This document shows positions 53,431 to 62,980 of a stretch of 64,000 nucleotides of DNA, in pieces. Origin of the DNA: Leadbetterella byssophila DSM 17132. Lineage in GTDB: Bacteria; Bacteroidota; Bacteroidia; Cytophagales; Spirosomataceae. A model generated the notes under the pieces. It was not told where the DNA came from, did not search any database, and worked only from the letters and a program-made list of their open reading frames with translations. The position numbers and the translations under genes are program-made. Position 1 is the stretch's first letter. Every line of letters starts with the position of its first letter. The stretch spans positions 930,001 to 994,000 of the forward strand of contig NC_014655.1 of the NCBI RefSeq assembly GCF_000166395.1, given 5' to 3'.

Positions 53431-54359
53431 TATCCTCTGGAGATACGTATAGTTATGGTACCTGTAGATCTGCTAGGTGGTGTACCCTCTGCCTGCAAAG
53501 TGGATTTCAATTTTGACCGAATCTGCTCTCTGTAATAACTAATCACAGATGGGCTTAAATTAGTAGGTCTGTTTTTTATACTGATGACGTCACCAAAATC
53601 ATTGATGACTACATCGTAAACTATAGTACCCGTTTCGCTAGAATTATCCTTGCTGATATTCAGGCTGCCTTTATTCTTCCAACCGCTAATGCTCACTGAG
53701 GTTCCACTGGTTCCACCTCCGGTACCCGGATTACCATATAATGATTTTCCATCCAAAGTTCCTCTTGGATCTCCTTTGTCGCCCACTTCGCCTGGTTTTC
53801 CATCACCATTATTATTTCCACCCACTCCATCTCTACTTCCTACCGTTCCGTTAGAACCAGTGTTTCCGCCGGAACCAGACGACTTTTTCATCAAGGAACT
53901 ATTGTCTACTGACCTAGGAGCAGGAGTTTCTACCGGAGCCTTTGCCGGAGTTTTGGATTCCACCGTTTTACTCTCTACAGGTGCAGGTTTTGAAGTCTTA
54001 ACAGGCTCTTTAACAGTAACTTTTGTATCTTCACTAGCCGTCAAAACCTTAGTAGGGGCTGCTTTTACAGAAGCCTGTGGTTTAGGTTTTGAAGGAGCCG
54101 GAGTAGCTTTTTCCGGTGTCCTTGGACCAGCTTCAGGCTTTACATCGTATGCATTCTTGCTGTCATTCGCCTTATTCAAAGTTTGAATATCTCCTGATCC
54201 CACAAGATCTACACCATAATTCAAATCAACGCCAAAAGCCACCTCTTCCACGGGTGGCTCATAAACAATCTTTATGAAGTACAAAGCCAACAAAAGTCCG
54301 GCATACAGAAATATACTGTAGCCCCACGCTTTTGCTCGAATTTGTTGTGTATTTTCCAT
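53430..54359 (-). CDS. TonB-like energy-transducer protein
   Basis: 309 residues with one N-terminal membrane helix (YSIFLYAGLLLALYFIKIVY), a long Pro/Lys/Ala/Val-rich periplasmic linker (residues ~75-155), a Gly/Asn-rich stretch (~155-225) and a C-terminal domain of about 80 residues. The build is that of TonB, which couples the proton-motive force to outer-membrane receptors. exbB/exbD-like genes, usual partners, are not adjacent. The low-complexity linker makes large open frames on the opposite strand, which are not genes. Confidence 0.78.
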   Translation of the reverse strand: MENTQQIRAKAWGYSIFLYAGLLLALYFIKIVYEPPVEEVAFGVDLNYGVDLVGSGDIQTLNKANDSKNAYDVKPEAGPRTPEKATPAPSKPKPQASVKAAPTKVLTASEDTKVTVKEPVKTSKPAPVESKTVESKTPAKAPVETPAPRSVDNSSLMKKSSGSGGNTGSNGTVGSRDGVGGNNNGDGKPGEVGDKGDPRGTLDGKSLYGNPGTGGGTSGTSVSISGWKNKGSLNISKDNSSETGTIVYDVVINDFGDVISIKNRPTNLSPSVISYYREQIRSKLKSTLQAEGTPPSRSTGTITIRISRG

Positions 54360-54363
54360 TTTA

Positions 54364-55251
54364 CTATAGTCTTACATAAACAGGGGTATCGTCAATTAAC
54401 TTCCCCACATCTTTCACATATCTCCTGGCTTGCTCCTCTGAGCTAGCCGGAAGAAATACTTTAAAAAGGGGACCATGAGGCTTTACCTTCGGTCTATACC
54501 CCTTACTTTCTAAAAACGCCACTATCTTCGCGGCATCCTTTTCTCTCTTATATATACCTATATCAACTCTGTAATTTTCAATTTCCTCAGGGTTAACATA
54601 AGTCACCGTATCCGTACTTAATGTGTCTATTATGACCTCTTCAGGTAAACTCAATTCCGGTTCTATTTCTTTGACTACTTCTCTCCTAGAAGGTTTAAAA
54701 AATACCATGTAAACCAAAGCAGCACTAAGAAGTACTAGAGGTAATGCAAAGATAAGATATTTCGCGGTTTTATTCTCAGAACCTTCTTCATCCTCCTCGG
54801 GCAATTGGAAATCATCTTCTTCCTCCTGCAATGGGAAACCTTGTTCTTCATCCGGCAATGGGAAATCTTCCCTTTTGATACTTTCTGTCACCACTTTTTT
54901 CGCAAGCGGCTCAAAGTTGATTTCCCCATTTTTTAGTGTTAATCGGCCCAGGCCCTCCCACTTATATTCTCCTTTCTTCTCTAGGTCTTCCATAACCTGA
55001 TCCAAAAAGGCGAAGTATTTATCCTGAACTTCTTCAATACTTAATTGATGCTTCTGGCGCAGAGCCTCCAATAAGCTGACATCTGAATCATTCCTTAGCA
55101 AAGGATTAAATCTCAGGGTTCTTTCTCCCGGGATAATATCCCCCGTCTCAGAAAAATACGGTCGAGAATATTCTGCCACAAAAGCTCCTATTCCCGGCAG
55201 CATGACAAAGTCGTGAGTAAGTATATGTTCCCTGATATCAGATGGCATCAT
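54364..55251 (-). CDS. HU-CCDC81-like and SPOR domain membrane protein
   Basis: 295 residues. The N-terminal ~110 (HDFVMLPGIGAFVAEYSRPY, RTLRFNPLLRNDSDVSLLEA) match the bacterial HU-CCDC81-type domain. An acidic stretch precedes one transmembrane helix (YLIFALPLVLLSAALVYMVF). The C-terminal SPOR domain (NYRVDIGIYKREKDAAKIVA, FKVFLPASSEEQARRYV) binds peptidoglycan that has lost its peptides, as at division sites. It sits 4 bases upstream of the TonB-like gene in the same operon. Confidence 0.85.
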   Translation of the reverse strand: MMPSDIREHILTHDFVMLPGIGAFVAEYSRPYFSETGDIIPGERTLRFNPLLRNDSDVSLLEALRQKHQLSIEEVQDKYFAFLDQVMEDLEKKGEYKWEGLGRLTLKNGEINFEPLAKKVVTESIKREDFPLPDEEQGFPLQEEEDDFQLPEEDEEGSENKTAKYLIFALPLVLLSAALVYMVFFKPSRREVVKEIEPELSLPEEVIIDTLSTDTVTYVNPEEIENYRVDIGIYKREKDAAKIVAFLESKGYRPKVKPHGPLFKVFLPASSEEQARRYVKDVGKLIDDTPVYVRL

Positions 55252-55252
55252 T

Positions 55253-56956
55253 TTATAAAGCTATGTTTATTCCCGCTAGAAAGTTAATACCCATTTGATG
55301 ATAATTATAATACCTCTGATAGTTCTTACCAATAATATTATTCAGTTTTATAAAACCAGCCAAATGATCCGTGAACAGGTAGGTAAATTCCGCATTAAGG
55401 TCAACTATATCATTCAACTTCACGTAAGGCTTATCTCCAAACGGCTCCAGATTTCTAGCAAATATGCCTCCAATATAGTAAAAATCCAAGGAAGAAACCA
55501 ATCTGTCCGTTAAGGTTATGGTGTTCCCCCATCTGGCATTAACCGCAGGTCTATGATATGGTTTTTCGAATTTTCCCTTTTCATAATAGTTGTAATCCAA
55601 CTTAAACACCGGCCTCCAAATCTCATTTCCGGAATAACCTACTTCAAATGAAGCATTAAAGAAGTCCGTATGCTTATCTTCATAGACCGCATCAAATTTC
55701 GTCACATTCAATGGACTTCCTAAAGGAGAAAATGGAGTACCGTCAAATTGATCAAAATAATACAAATCTTGGTAAGTACCATATGAACCCTTCACATTGA
55801 AACTTATGCCATTGTACAATTCTCCTCTAGCTCCTAAAAAGATATCCTTGTTCTTATATGTATTTTGTATAGCAAAACTTTCCGTCAACCAAGGATTCTC
55901 TAATAACATGGAACGCATGGTATTTCTCACAATGTCTCCGTCATATCCCCCGAAGATGTAAACCATTGTGGGAGTCTTATACGTCAGCGTTACACTAGGA
56001 TATCCTTTGCTACTGGCAGCATTAACAGTAGGATCTGACTGACTTAAGACCTTAAATCCTAGATGTGCTGAAAAACTTCCGAAATCAAAGTTAAACGCAG
56101 GTTCAATGCGGAATAGATTACGCTTTCTATCCGGATTCTCCACTAGATTATCAGACATATGCGTAACATAGGCTTCTGCATTAATTGCCGCCTTAATCTT
56201 ATCTTCATATAAGGGGAAGAACATTCTTAAAGAAGTAGCCCAATCTAATTCAGAAGCGTCAAATGCATTATTCAAGGTATTAACCCCCGTAGTCAATTTA
56301 TAATCTACTATAGGCTTAGGTCTGGTATTTTCTAAGGTGGCGCCAAAATTGAACATGTTTAAGCGCTGACGAAGGTCAGCCTTGGTATAATTAAAATTTG
56401 CGGTGGTGTCAAATCCATAAAAATGATAAATCTTATTCTCATATCCCGCATCTAATCTCACTTCATAAGTATTCTGGTGATACTTACCATATATACCTAC
56501 TTTACTATTACTCTGCCCTGATAGTTTACCCTCTATTGGTCCTTTGGATGTAGAATTATGCATAGCATTTATGCCATACACCAGATTTCTGTCTTGTGGA
56601 GTATTCAAGTACAGTTCTCCAAATAACCTACCATAATTTCCTGCACCAAGCTTCAGATAATTATCAAATCCAAGAATATCATCCTTCTTCGCAGCCTTGT
56701 TATCTTGAGGAGAGATGACATTGGGATTAAAATTTACTTCTTCTACTCCCGTAGGTTTACGATCAAAAAAGGAATAATTCATCTTCTTCTCCTTCACAGT
56801 GGAAGGAGCTTGCGGAATCTTTTCTGTGAGTTTGGTAGCCTTAGGTACGCTGACCTCTCTCTCTTTGGTGATATTAATTTCTTCATTCACCACTTTCTTT
56901 TGAGCCTGAACTACGCAGGCAGCTGCTAGGAAAGCAAAGGTTAAGACGTATCTCAT
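55253..56956 (-). CDS. outer-membrane beta-barrel protein (TonB-receptor-like barrel)
   Basis: 567 residues with a signal peptide (MRYVLTFAFLAAACVVQAQ). The mature part is a series of amphipathic strands with Gly and aromatic residues (YLKLGAGNYGRLFGELYLN, RLDAGYENKIYHFYGF), ending in an aromatic-rich strand region (YNYHQMGINFLAGINIAL). No plug domain is visible, so it is not a full TonB-dependent receptor. It lies between the SPOR protein and the giant TPR protein, overlapping the latter by 1 base. Confidence 0.8.
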   Translation of the reverse strand: MRYVLTFAFLAAACVVQAQKKVVNEEINITKEREVSVPKATKLTEKIPQAPSTVKEKKMNYSFFDRKPTGVEEVNFNPNVISPQDNKAAKKDDILGFDNYLKLGAGNYGRLFGELYLNTPQDRNLVYGINAMHNSTSKGPIEGKLSGQSNSKVGIYGKYHQNTYEVRLDAGYENKIYHFYGFDTTANFNYTKADLRQRLNMFNFGATLENTRPKPIVDYKLTTGVNTLNNAFDASELDWATSLRMFFPLYEDKIKAAINAEAYVTHMSDNLVENPDRKRNLFRIEPAFNFDFGSFSAHLGFKVLSQSDPTVNAASSKGYPSVTLTYKTPTMVYIFGGYDGDIVRNTMRSMLLENPWLTESFAIQNTYKNKDIFLGARGELYNGISFNVKGSYGTYQDLYYFDQFDGTPFSPLGSPLNVTKFDAVYEDKHTDFFNASFEVGYSGNEIWRPVFKLDYNYYEKGKFEKPYHRPAVNARWGNTITLTDRLVSSLDFYYIGGIFARNLEPFGDKPYVKLNDIVDLNAEFTYLFTDHLAGFIKLNNIIGKNYQRYYNYHQMGINFLAGINIAL

Positions 56957-59946
56957 TATTTTATAGCATTTAATTTCTGACGGGCTTTAGCTACCGTCTC
57001 CGCATTTTCAGAATTTTCAATGATAGAATTTAAAGTGGCTTTTGCCATGAAAGAATCATTCTTTCCCAGGTAGTTATCGGCTATCAAAAGGAAAGCATTC
57101 TCATACCATTCCAGAAAATCAGAATAGTTTGAAGCTAATTCCTGCATGGTTTTGATAGAAGCATCGTACTCCTTCTGCTTGTATTGAATTTCACCTAAAC
57201 GGTATTTCGCTTCTGCTGCAGAAACGTCTTTACCCAATTCTATGGTTTTTTCAAACTGAATTTTAGCTGAAGCCCAATTGCTCATTCCCATATACGCCTT
57301 ACCTTTATATAACTCCGCACGGTTTTTAGCTCCTACAACTACCTCCGGACCAGTGGTAAGAATTTTCTCCGCTAATTCCAGAGTCTGATCGTATTTCTTT
57401 AATTCATACTGCGACTTCATCCAACCTTCATAAGCCACAATCATTTCTCTCTGATCTGAAGTAGTATTCACCACTTGATTGTAGTTGCGCGCTGCCTCTT
57501 CAAATTGCTTTTTCTCAAAATATATCCCAGCAGATCTACTCGCAGCCTGTGATAAATACTCCAATTGACCTTCATTAACTATAGTCTGATAATACTTCAA
57601 GGCTTCCGTAGTCTTTTTCAAGCCTAAATAGGACTCCCCAATCAAATAATTGGCCTCCGGCGTATATACAGAACCCGGATATTGGGAGATAAATTTCGTG
57701 AAAGCACTGATTGCAGCATCGTATTTCTCTGCAAAGAACAGATCTTTCGCGGTTTCAAATTGCAAACCTTGCACAGAGGATCCCTCTGGATTATTCTTCT
57801 TATATACCTCAGCAATTTCAAAGAATTCTTCTGACCTATTTGCCTGACTTAGGGCCTCTCTAATACCTAAGAAAGCCTCTGAAGCATACTTAGATTTTCC
57901 GAATTTATTTAAAATCTGCTTAAAATCAGAAATTGCATTGTCATATTTCTCTACGTTGCTATAAGCAATACCTCTCCGTAAAAGCACATGAGCAGTAAGC
58001 TCTGAATTAGTCTGTCTCTTTAAGATATTGGAGAAGGTGTTAATTGCACCATTGTAATTGCCGGCTTCCATAGCCAGGTTACCATTTTGAAACAAAACCT
58101 CATCTAATAGTCGGGAATTAGGGAAGGTTCTAGAAAACTGATCAAAAGTATTCTTCGCTTCATTTTCTCTGCCCAAATATCTCAAAGCCATTCCCTTTTG
58201 GTACAAAGCATAATCCTTACCGCTGGTATTTCCTTTGAAAGCATCATCATACACTTGAAGTGCTTGACTGAAATTCTTCGCCATCAGGAAGCAATCACCA
58301 ATTCTCAAATTGGCATCATCCAAAGAAGTTTGCAAACTGGCTTCGCCCCTTCCTCCTGATTTAAAATCCTGGAAAAAGCGCAAAGCATCTGAATAGCGCT
58401 CATTATTAAAGCTCATATAGCCTAAGGCGTATTGGCTTTTCAATCGGGCAATCTTATCCGAAGAGGTCAATAGCTCTCTGTAAAGGGCCTCTGCTGCTTG
58501 AATCTGATCTTGTTGGTACAATGACTCCGCCTTCCATAATTTGGCTTGAACGGCTAAATCCCTACTTGACACCTTCACCAAAGACTTGTCGAAATATTGA
58601 ATGGCATTCGCAAACCTACCCGAATTGTATTCCTGAACCCCTTGACTATAAGCTAACTTTTGGTACGCCTCATCAATCTTTGGAGTAGTCCTACTTAAAC
58701 CCTCTATGTATTTAAGGGCAGCTACATAATTATTCGTCTCAAACAGAATCTCACTGAGCAACTCATTGGTTTCATCCACGTACTTACCATTAGGATACTC
58801 CTTTACGTAATTTTGTAAGTCCACAATGGCCTGCTGGTTATTCCCTTTCTCTACCAGAACTTTAACGTAATTGTATTGAGCCTCTTCCTTAATGGAAGCA
58901 TCAAAAGTTCCCTTTCTAGCTACATCGAAAGCCGTCATGGCCGCATTCAAATCACCTGTTCTTAAGGCACAAATGCCCAGATAATAAGCCGATTGCTGCC
59001 CAATCTCATCCTTATCCCCTGCTATGGTTTTGAAGAGTGCAGAAGCACTTTCAAATTTGCCTGTCTTATACAAGCTAAATGCATGACGGAATGTAACTTG
59101 ATTGGAAGTGTTCGACTTTTTAAGGGCTTTATACTTATCATAGTACAAAGCGGCTTTCTCGTAATTATTATTAAAGTAGGAAACTTCACCCGCTAATAGG
59201 GCTAAATCATCATATTTTCTACCTTCCGGTTTTGCTATGATAGGCTCCGCATAGGATAATAGCTCATCGTATTGCTTCTGCTTATACAAGATTTGACCTA
59301 TCCAATTCGGAACTTCCGTTCTGTACGCCGGCACATTCTCCACTCTTCTTAAGTCGGTCAGTGCCAAATCAAAATTTCCATTCCTGAAATTAATTACAGC
59401 AGCATAATAAGCCGCATTCACTGCATTTTCAATCACGGTGCCTTTAACGTAATCAAATTGGGTCAAAGCATTTTGGAAATCACCCAATTGATAATACGAA
59501 ACCCCTAGTTGATAACGAATCTCATAGGTATCTAGATTATCTGCCCTATTAGACAAGGCCTTCTCATAATATCGAATGGCGTCTTTATATTCTCCTCTTT
59601 CGTAATAACGTTGAGCCAAATCAGCATAAATGATCTTAGCTTTCGGATGATCTCCATGATTCAGAACAAAGCGTTCCACCTCTATATCTGCATCCAAAGC
59701 TTTGGAATAAAGCGAAGACATGGCCGAGTAATACTCTGCATTCGCCAGATTAAACTTATTAGGATTAAGACTTTTAGCGGAAAGCGAAATGTAGTTCTGA
59801 AACTCTTTTCGAGCAGAACTGTAGGCTTTTTTACCAAACAATTCTACACCATTATTGTAGTGGGATTCTATAGAAGAATAACTTAAAGTATTCTGGGAAT
59901 ACGCACTAAAACAGGTCAAGGCCAAAGCCAGGGATTTGAATTTCAT
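56956..59946 (-). CDS. long TPR-repeat protein with signal peptide
   Basis: 996 residues with a signal peptide (MKFKSLALALTCFSAYSQ). The entire body is TPR/Sel1-type helical pairs, around 25 units (YYERGEYKDAIRYYEKAL, GVSYYQLGDFQNALTQFDYV, GRFANAIQYFDKSL, RRGIAYSNVEKYDNAISDF). It is a periplasmic scaffold of a type found with outer-membrane proteins in Bacteroidota. It is the first gene of the TPR-barrel-SPOR-TonB-folC-trmB chain. Confidence 0.88.
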   Translation of the reverse strand: MKFKSLALALTCFSAYSQNTLSYSSIESHYNNGVELFGKKAYSSARKEFQNYISLSAKSLNPNKFNLANAEYYSAMSSLYSKALDADIEVERFVLNHGDHPKAKIIYADLAQRYYERGEYKDAIRYYEKALSNRADNLDTYEIRYQLGVSYYQLGDFQNALTQFDYVKGTVIENAVNAAYYAAVINFRNGNFDLALTDLRRVENVPAYRTEVPNWIGQILYKQKQYDELLSYAEPIIAKPEGRKYDDLALLAGEVSYFNNNYEKAALYYDKYKALKKSNTSNQVTFRHAFSLYKTGKFESASALFKTIAGDKDEIGQQSAYYLGICALRTGDLNAAMTAFDVARKGTFDASIKEEAQYNYVKVLVEKGNNQQAIVDLQNYVKEYPNGKYVDETNELLSEILFETNNYVAALKYIEGLSRTTPKIDEAYQKLAYSQGVQEYNSGRFANAIQYFDKSLVKVSSRDLAVQAKLWKAESLYQQDQIQAAEALYRELLTSSDKIARLKSQYALGYMSFNNERYSDALRFFQDFKSGGRGEASLQTSLDDANLRIGDCFLMAKNFSQALQVYDDAFKGNTSGKDYALYQKGMALRYLGRENEAKNTFDQFSRTFPNSRLLDEVLFQNGNLAMEAGNYNGAINTFSNILKRQTNSELTAHVLLRRGIAYSNVEKYDNAISDFKQILNKFGKSKYASEAFLGIREALSQANRSEEFFEIAEVYKKNNPEGSSVQGLQFETAKDLFFAEKYDAAISAFTKFISQYPGSVYTPEANYLIGESYLGLKKTTEALKYYQTIVNEGQLEYLSQAASRSAGIYFEKKQFEEAARNYNQVVNTTSDQREMIVAYEGWMKSQYELKKYDQTLELAEKILTTGPEVVVGAKNRAELYKGKAYMGMSNWASAKIQFEKTIELGKDVSAAEAKYRLGEIQYKQKEYDASIKTMQELASNYSDFLEWYENAFLLIADNYLGKNDSFMAKATLNSIIENSENAETVAKARQKLNAIK

Positions 59947-59965
59947 ATGTGACTTGATAATTGAG

Positions 59966-59973
59966 CAAAATTA
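59966..59973 (-). promoter_or_regulatory. -7 element of the envelope cluster
   Basis: TAATTTTG on the minus strand, 19 bases before the TPR gene start. No exact TTTG at the -33 position. Confidence 0.45.
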
Positions 59974-60028
59974 GGAAAATTATCCAGTAATTTTCCCCGA
60001 AAAAACGTTCAATGACCATAAAAATTGT

Positions 60029-60036
60029 AGATTTGT
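60029..60036 (+). promoter_or_regulatory. -7 element of the M61 peptidase gene
   Basis: TAGATTTG, a perfect TAnnTTTG, 23 bases before the ATG at 60060. It lies inside the longer open frame from 60012, which supports the later start. Confidence 0.5.
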
Positions 60037-60059
60037 CGAAATCAAATTTTTTACAGTTT

Positions 60060-61844
60060 ATGTCCAAATATTTTGCTTTACTGGCATTGTTAACCCTACC
60101 TCTAGCAGCTGCCTTTGGAGCCTCCTATCCTATTAGTTATGAGGTTTCCATGCCTGAACCCCACACCCACTACTTTGAAATCAAAGTTAAAGTAGAAGAT
60201 CCACAAGTTTTAAAAGCAGACCACATTGACTTCAAAATGGCAACCTGGACTCCGGGTTCTTACCTCATCAGAGAATATGCAAAGAACATTGAGAGCCTGA
60301 AAGCTACCGCCGGAGGAAAGGAGATTTCAGCAGTCAAAACCTCTAAAAACACCTGGAAAGTAACAGGTCATAAAGGCCAGGCCGTAGAAGTTAGTTATAG
60401 ACTCTATGCCTTTGAAATCAGCGTAAGAACTAATTTCCTAGATGCATCTCACGGATATATCAACGGGGCTCCTACCTTCCTATATGTACCGCAGTTGATG
60501 AACAAGAAGCACTTGGTAAAGATCATACCTCACGCTTCCTTCTCTAAGGTTTCTGTAGCCTTACCTGAAGTGAGCAAGAACGCATTTGAAGCTGAAAACT
60601 TTGATTTATTAGTGGATAGCCCATTTGAGATAGGCAACCACGAGATCCTTGAATTTGAAGCTCTTGGGGTAAAACACAAGATTGCCAACTACTCTTTGGA
60701 ACCTTTGGTATATGATAGAGCAAAGGTCATAGAAGATTATAAGAAAATTGTAACGGCAAGTCATTCTATCTTCGGAGGAAAACATCCATGTAAAGAGTAT
60801 TTATTCATTGTACATCATCTACCAGGAGCTGGTGGTGGCTTGGAACACTTGAACTCAACCACCTGTATGACCTCTCCAGATGCCTACCAAAACCCTGGTA
60901 AATATGAAGGATTCTTAGGGCTAATTGCCCACGAATACTTCCACCTTTGGAACGTAAAACGCCTTAGACCTATAGCTTTAGGGCCATTCGACTATGAAAA
61001 CGAGAACTATACGAACATGCTTTGGGTCTCAGAAGGTTTTACTAGCTATTACCAAAGTGATATCTTGAGAAGAGCCAATATCATTTCTACTGACCGTATG
61101 TTGACCATGCTAGCAGGAAATATTGGAACCATCGAAAACCAATACGGAAACAAGGTCCAGCCGGTAGCTGAATCTTCATGGGATGCCTGGATTAAATACT
61201 ATAGATCCAATGAGAACTCCGCTAACTCTACCGTTTCCTATTATAACAAAGGTGGAGTATTAGCCAATATTTTGAACATGATCATTATCAGCAATACTAA
61301 AGGTGAGAAATCTTTGGACGATGTTCTTAAAAACCTGTACAATAACCTGTACCTGAAAAAAGACATAGGATTTACTGACCAACAATTCTTCGATGAATGT
61401 TCAAAAGTGGCAGGAGAAGATTTAACTCCATTCTTCCAAAAGTATGTTTTTGGTACTGAAACCATTGATTATACCAAGTATTTCAATATGGTTGACGTGG
61501 ATGCTAAATTAGAGCTAAGTAACCCTGGCAAACCTTCCTTCGGTGCTATGGGAAGAGGAAACAAAGTGGCCAGAGTAGACTACGGTACTAGTGCATATAT
61601 CTACGGCATAAATGTAAATGACGATATCTTAGAGGTGGATGGAGTACCTTTCACCAATTTCGAGAAAGTGGTTGAAGGTAAAAAAGTAGGTGATAAAATC
61701 AATGTAACTGTACTAAGAGCGGGTACAAAGATCACCTTACCTATTACTCTTGTTCAAGATCCAAGAGTCAGAATCAATCTTAAACCAAGAAATTCTGCAG
61801 ATCCTACAGCCCAGAAGATCTTTAAAAAATGGATGCACCTTTGA
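60060..61844 (+). CDS. M61 family metallopeptidase with PDZ domain
   Basis: 594 residues from 60060 (signal peptide MSKYFALLALLTLPLAAAFG). The zinc site HEYFH is at residues 291-295 (LIAHEYFHLWNVKRLRP), with the downstream Glu in LWVSEGFTSYYQ. A PDZ-like segment fills the C terminus (YIYGINVNDDILEVDGVPFT). Glycyl-aminopeptidase-type M61 enzymes have this layout. It is likely periplasmic. It is divergent from the envelope cluster and ends at a terminator. Confidence 0.93.
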   Translation: MSKYFALLALLTLPLAAAFGASYPISYEVSMPEPHTHYFEIKVKVEDPQVLKADHIDFKMATWTPGSYLIREYAKNIESLKATAGGKEISAVKTSKNTWKVTGHKGQAVEVSYRLYAFEISVRTNFLDASHGYINGAPTFLYVPQLMNKKHLVKIIPHASFSKVSVALPEVSKNAFEAENFDLLVDSPFEIGNHEILEFEALGVKHKIANYSLEPLVYDRAKVIEDYKKIVTASHSIFGGKHPCKEYLFIVHHLPGAGGGLEHLNSTTCMTSPDAYQNPGKYEGFLGLIAHEYFHLWNVKRLRPIALGPFDYENENYTNMLWVSEGFTSYYQSDILRRANIISTDRMLTMLAGNIGTIENQYGNKVQPVAESSWDAWIKYYRSNENSANSTVSYYNKGGVLANILNMIIISNTKGEKSLDDVLKNLYNNLYLKKDIGFTDQQFFDECSKVAGEDLTPFFQKYVFGTETIDYTKYFNMVDVDAKLELSNPGKPSFGAMGRGNKVARVDYGTSAYIYGINVNDDILEVDGVPFTNFEKVVEGKKVGDKINVTVLRAGTKITLPITLVQDPRVRINLKPRNSADPTAQKIFKKWMHL

Positions 61845-61850
61845 TCCATG

Positions 61851-61883
61851 AAAAGGCCCCTGAAATTCAGAGGCCTTTTTTTT
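61851..61883 (+). terminator. terminator after the M61 gene
   Basis: AAAGGCC and CTGAA pair with TTCAG and GGCCTTT around one mismatch, followed by eight T. Confidence 0.87.
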
Positions 61884-61906
61884 GCAAAAACTTTTTCTAG
61901 TATATC

Positions 61907-61938
61907 TTGGAAATACAGAAGCTATTAGTCTACCTTTG
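61907..61938 (+). promoter_or_regulatory. promoter of the TlpA-like gene
   Basis: TTG (61907-61909), 21 bases, TACCTTTG (61931-61938). The ATG at 61967 follows 28 bases later, which argues against the in-frame ATG at 61907. Confidence 0.6.
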
Positions 61939-61966
61939 CAGTATAGTATACAAAACTAATAGACTA

Positions 61967-62956
61967 ATGAAAAGAAAAATACTAGCCTTGTCCCTTTTGA
62001 GTCTGAGTGCATCTGCCCAAGTACATATTGAAGGAAAACTAATCTCTTCTCCTGCGAAGAAGGTTTATTTACAAGAATTTAAAGACAAGATCTTCTACAC
62101 CATTGATTCAGCAGTAGTAAAAGAAGGCACTTTCAGCTTTCATAAAAACATAACTACTCCGGAAGTATATGGGTTAACACTAGATCAGGAAAAGTCGCCT
62201 GTATTCCTCTATTTAGACGAACAGGACAAGAATATAAGCGTAGAACTTGATTCCAGCTCATATTATAAAAATACAAAATTTTCCGGATCATCAGCCCAGG
62301 ACATCTTTGAAGAATACAAATCTGCAGGAAGAGATTTTGATATCAAAGCCTTTATAAATAAGTATCCGAAATCCGTAGTTTCAGCCTATGTTTTATATAG
62401 AAACTTTGCCTACAGATTAGAAGCGGACCAAATCAGAGAGTACCTAGGGATTTTAAGTCCTGAACTTCAGAATTCTCCTTACGGTAAAAACCTTAAGGCC
62501 TACCTTGAGACGCTAGAATTGGTAAAAATTGGGCAAAAGGCTCCGGATTTTACGCTAGCTGATACAGAAGGTAAGTCGGTTAGGTTATCAGACAAATTTG
62601 GGAAATATCTTTTGGTGGATTTCTGGGCGGCCTGGTGTGGTCCTTGTAGGAAAGAAAATCCAAATGTAGTGGCCGCTTACCAAAAATACCATGAACTAGG
62701 ATTTGACGTCTTCGGAGTTTCTCTTGATAGAACGAAAGAAGCTTGGATAAAAGCTATAGAGAAGGATCAATTGACATGGACACACGTTTCTGACTTACAA
62801 TACTGGAAAAGCGCTCCTGCGGCCTTATATGGAGTCAGAGCCATACCGGCTAACTTCTTACTTGCTCCAGACGGTACCATTGTAGCAAAGAACCTGAAGG
62901 GCAAAGACCTTCATGATACATTGGAACAATTACTTGGCTCAACTAAAGCCCCATAA
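61967..62956 (+). CDS. TlpA-like thiol-disulfide oxidoreductase (DUF4369 N terminus)
   Basis: 329 residues from 61967 with a signal peptide ending near SASAQ. Residues 19-115 are a DUF4369-type beta domain (VHIEGKLISSPAKKVYLQEF). The AhpC/TlpA thioredoxin domain follows, with Cys224-x-x-Cys227 in DFWAAWCGPCRKE and the cis-Pro region RAIPANFLLAPDG. Such periplasmic proteins reduce disulfides, for example in cytochrome c maturation. It converges with dapB, 12 bases apart. Confidence 0.92.
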   Translation: MKRKILALSLLSLSASAQVHIEGKLISSPAKKVYLQEFKDKIFYTIDSAVVKEGTFSFHKNITTPEVYGLTLDQEKSPVFLYLDEQDKNISVELDSSSYYKNTKFSGSSAQDIFEEYKSAGRDFDIKAFINKYPKSVVSAYVLYRNFAYRLEADQIREYLGILSPELQNSPYGKNLKAYLETLELVKIGQKAPDFTLADTEGKSVRLSDKFGKYLLVDFWAAWCGPCRKENPNVVAAYQKYHELGFDVFGVSLDRTKEAWIKAIEKDQLTWTHVSDLQYWKSAPAALYGVRAIPANFLLAPDGTIVAKNLKGKDLHDTLEQLLGSTKAP

Positions 62957-62958
62957 AA

Positions 62959-62980
62959 AAAGCCTCCCTTAGGAGGCTTT
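62959..62980 (-). terminator. terminator of dapB
   Basis: Perfect stem AAAGCCTCC/GGAGGCTTT with loop CTTA, followed on the minus strand by a run of T. It overlaps the dapB stop. Confidence 0.9.

Noticed and set aside
53650-54186. Long plus-strand frame of 178 codons
   Set aside because: It is antisense to the Pro/Lys/Gly-rich linker of the TonB-like gene, where low complexity keeps the other strand open.
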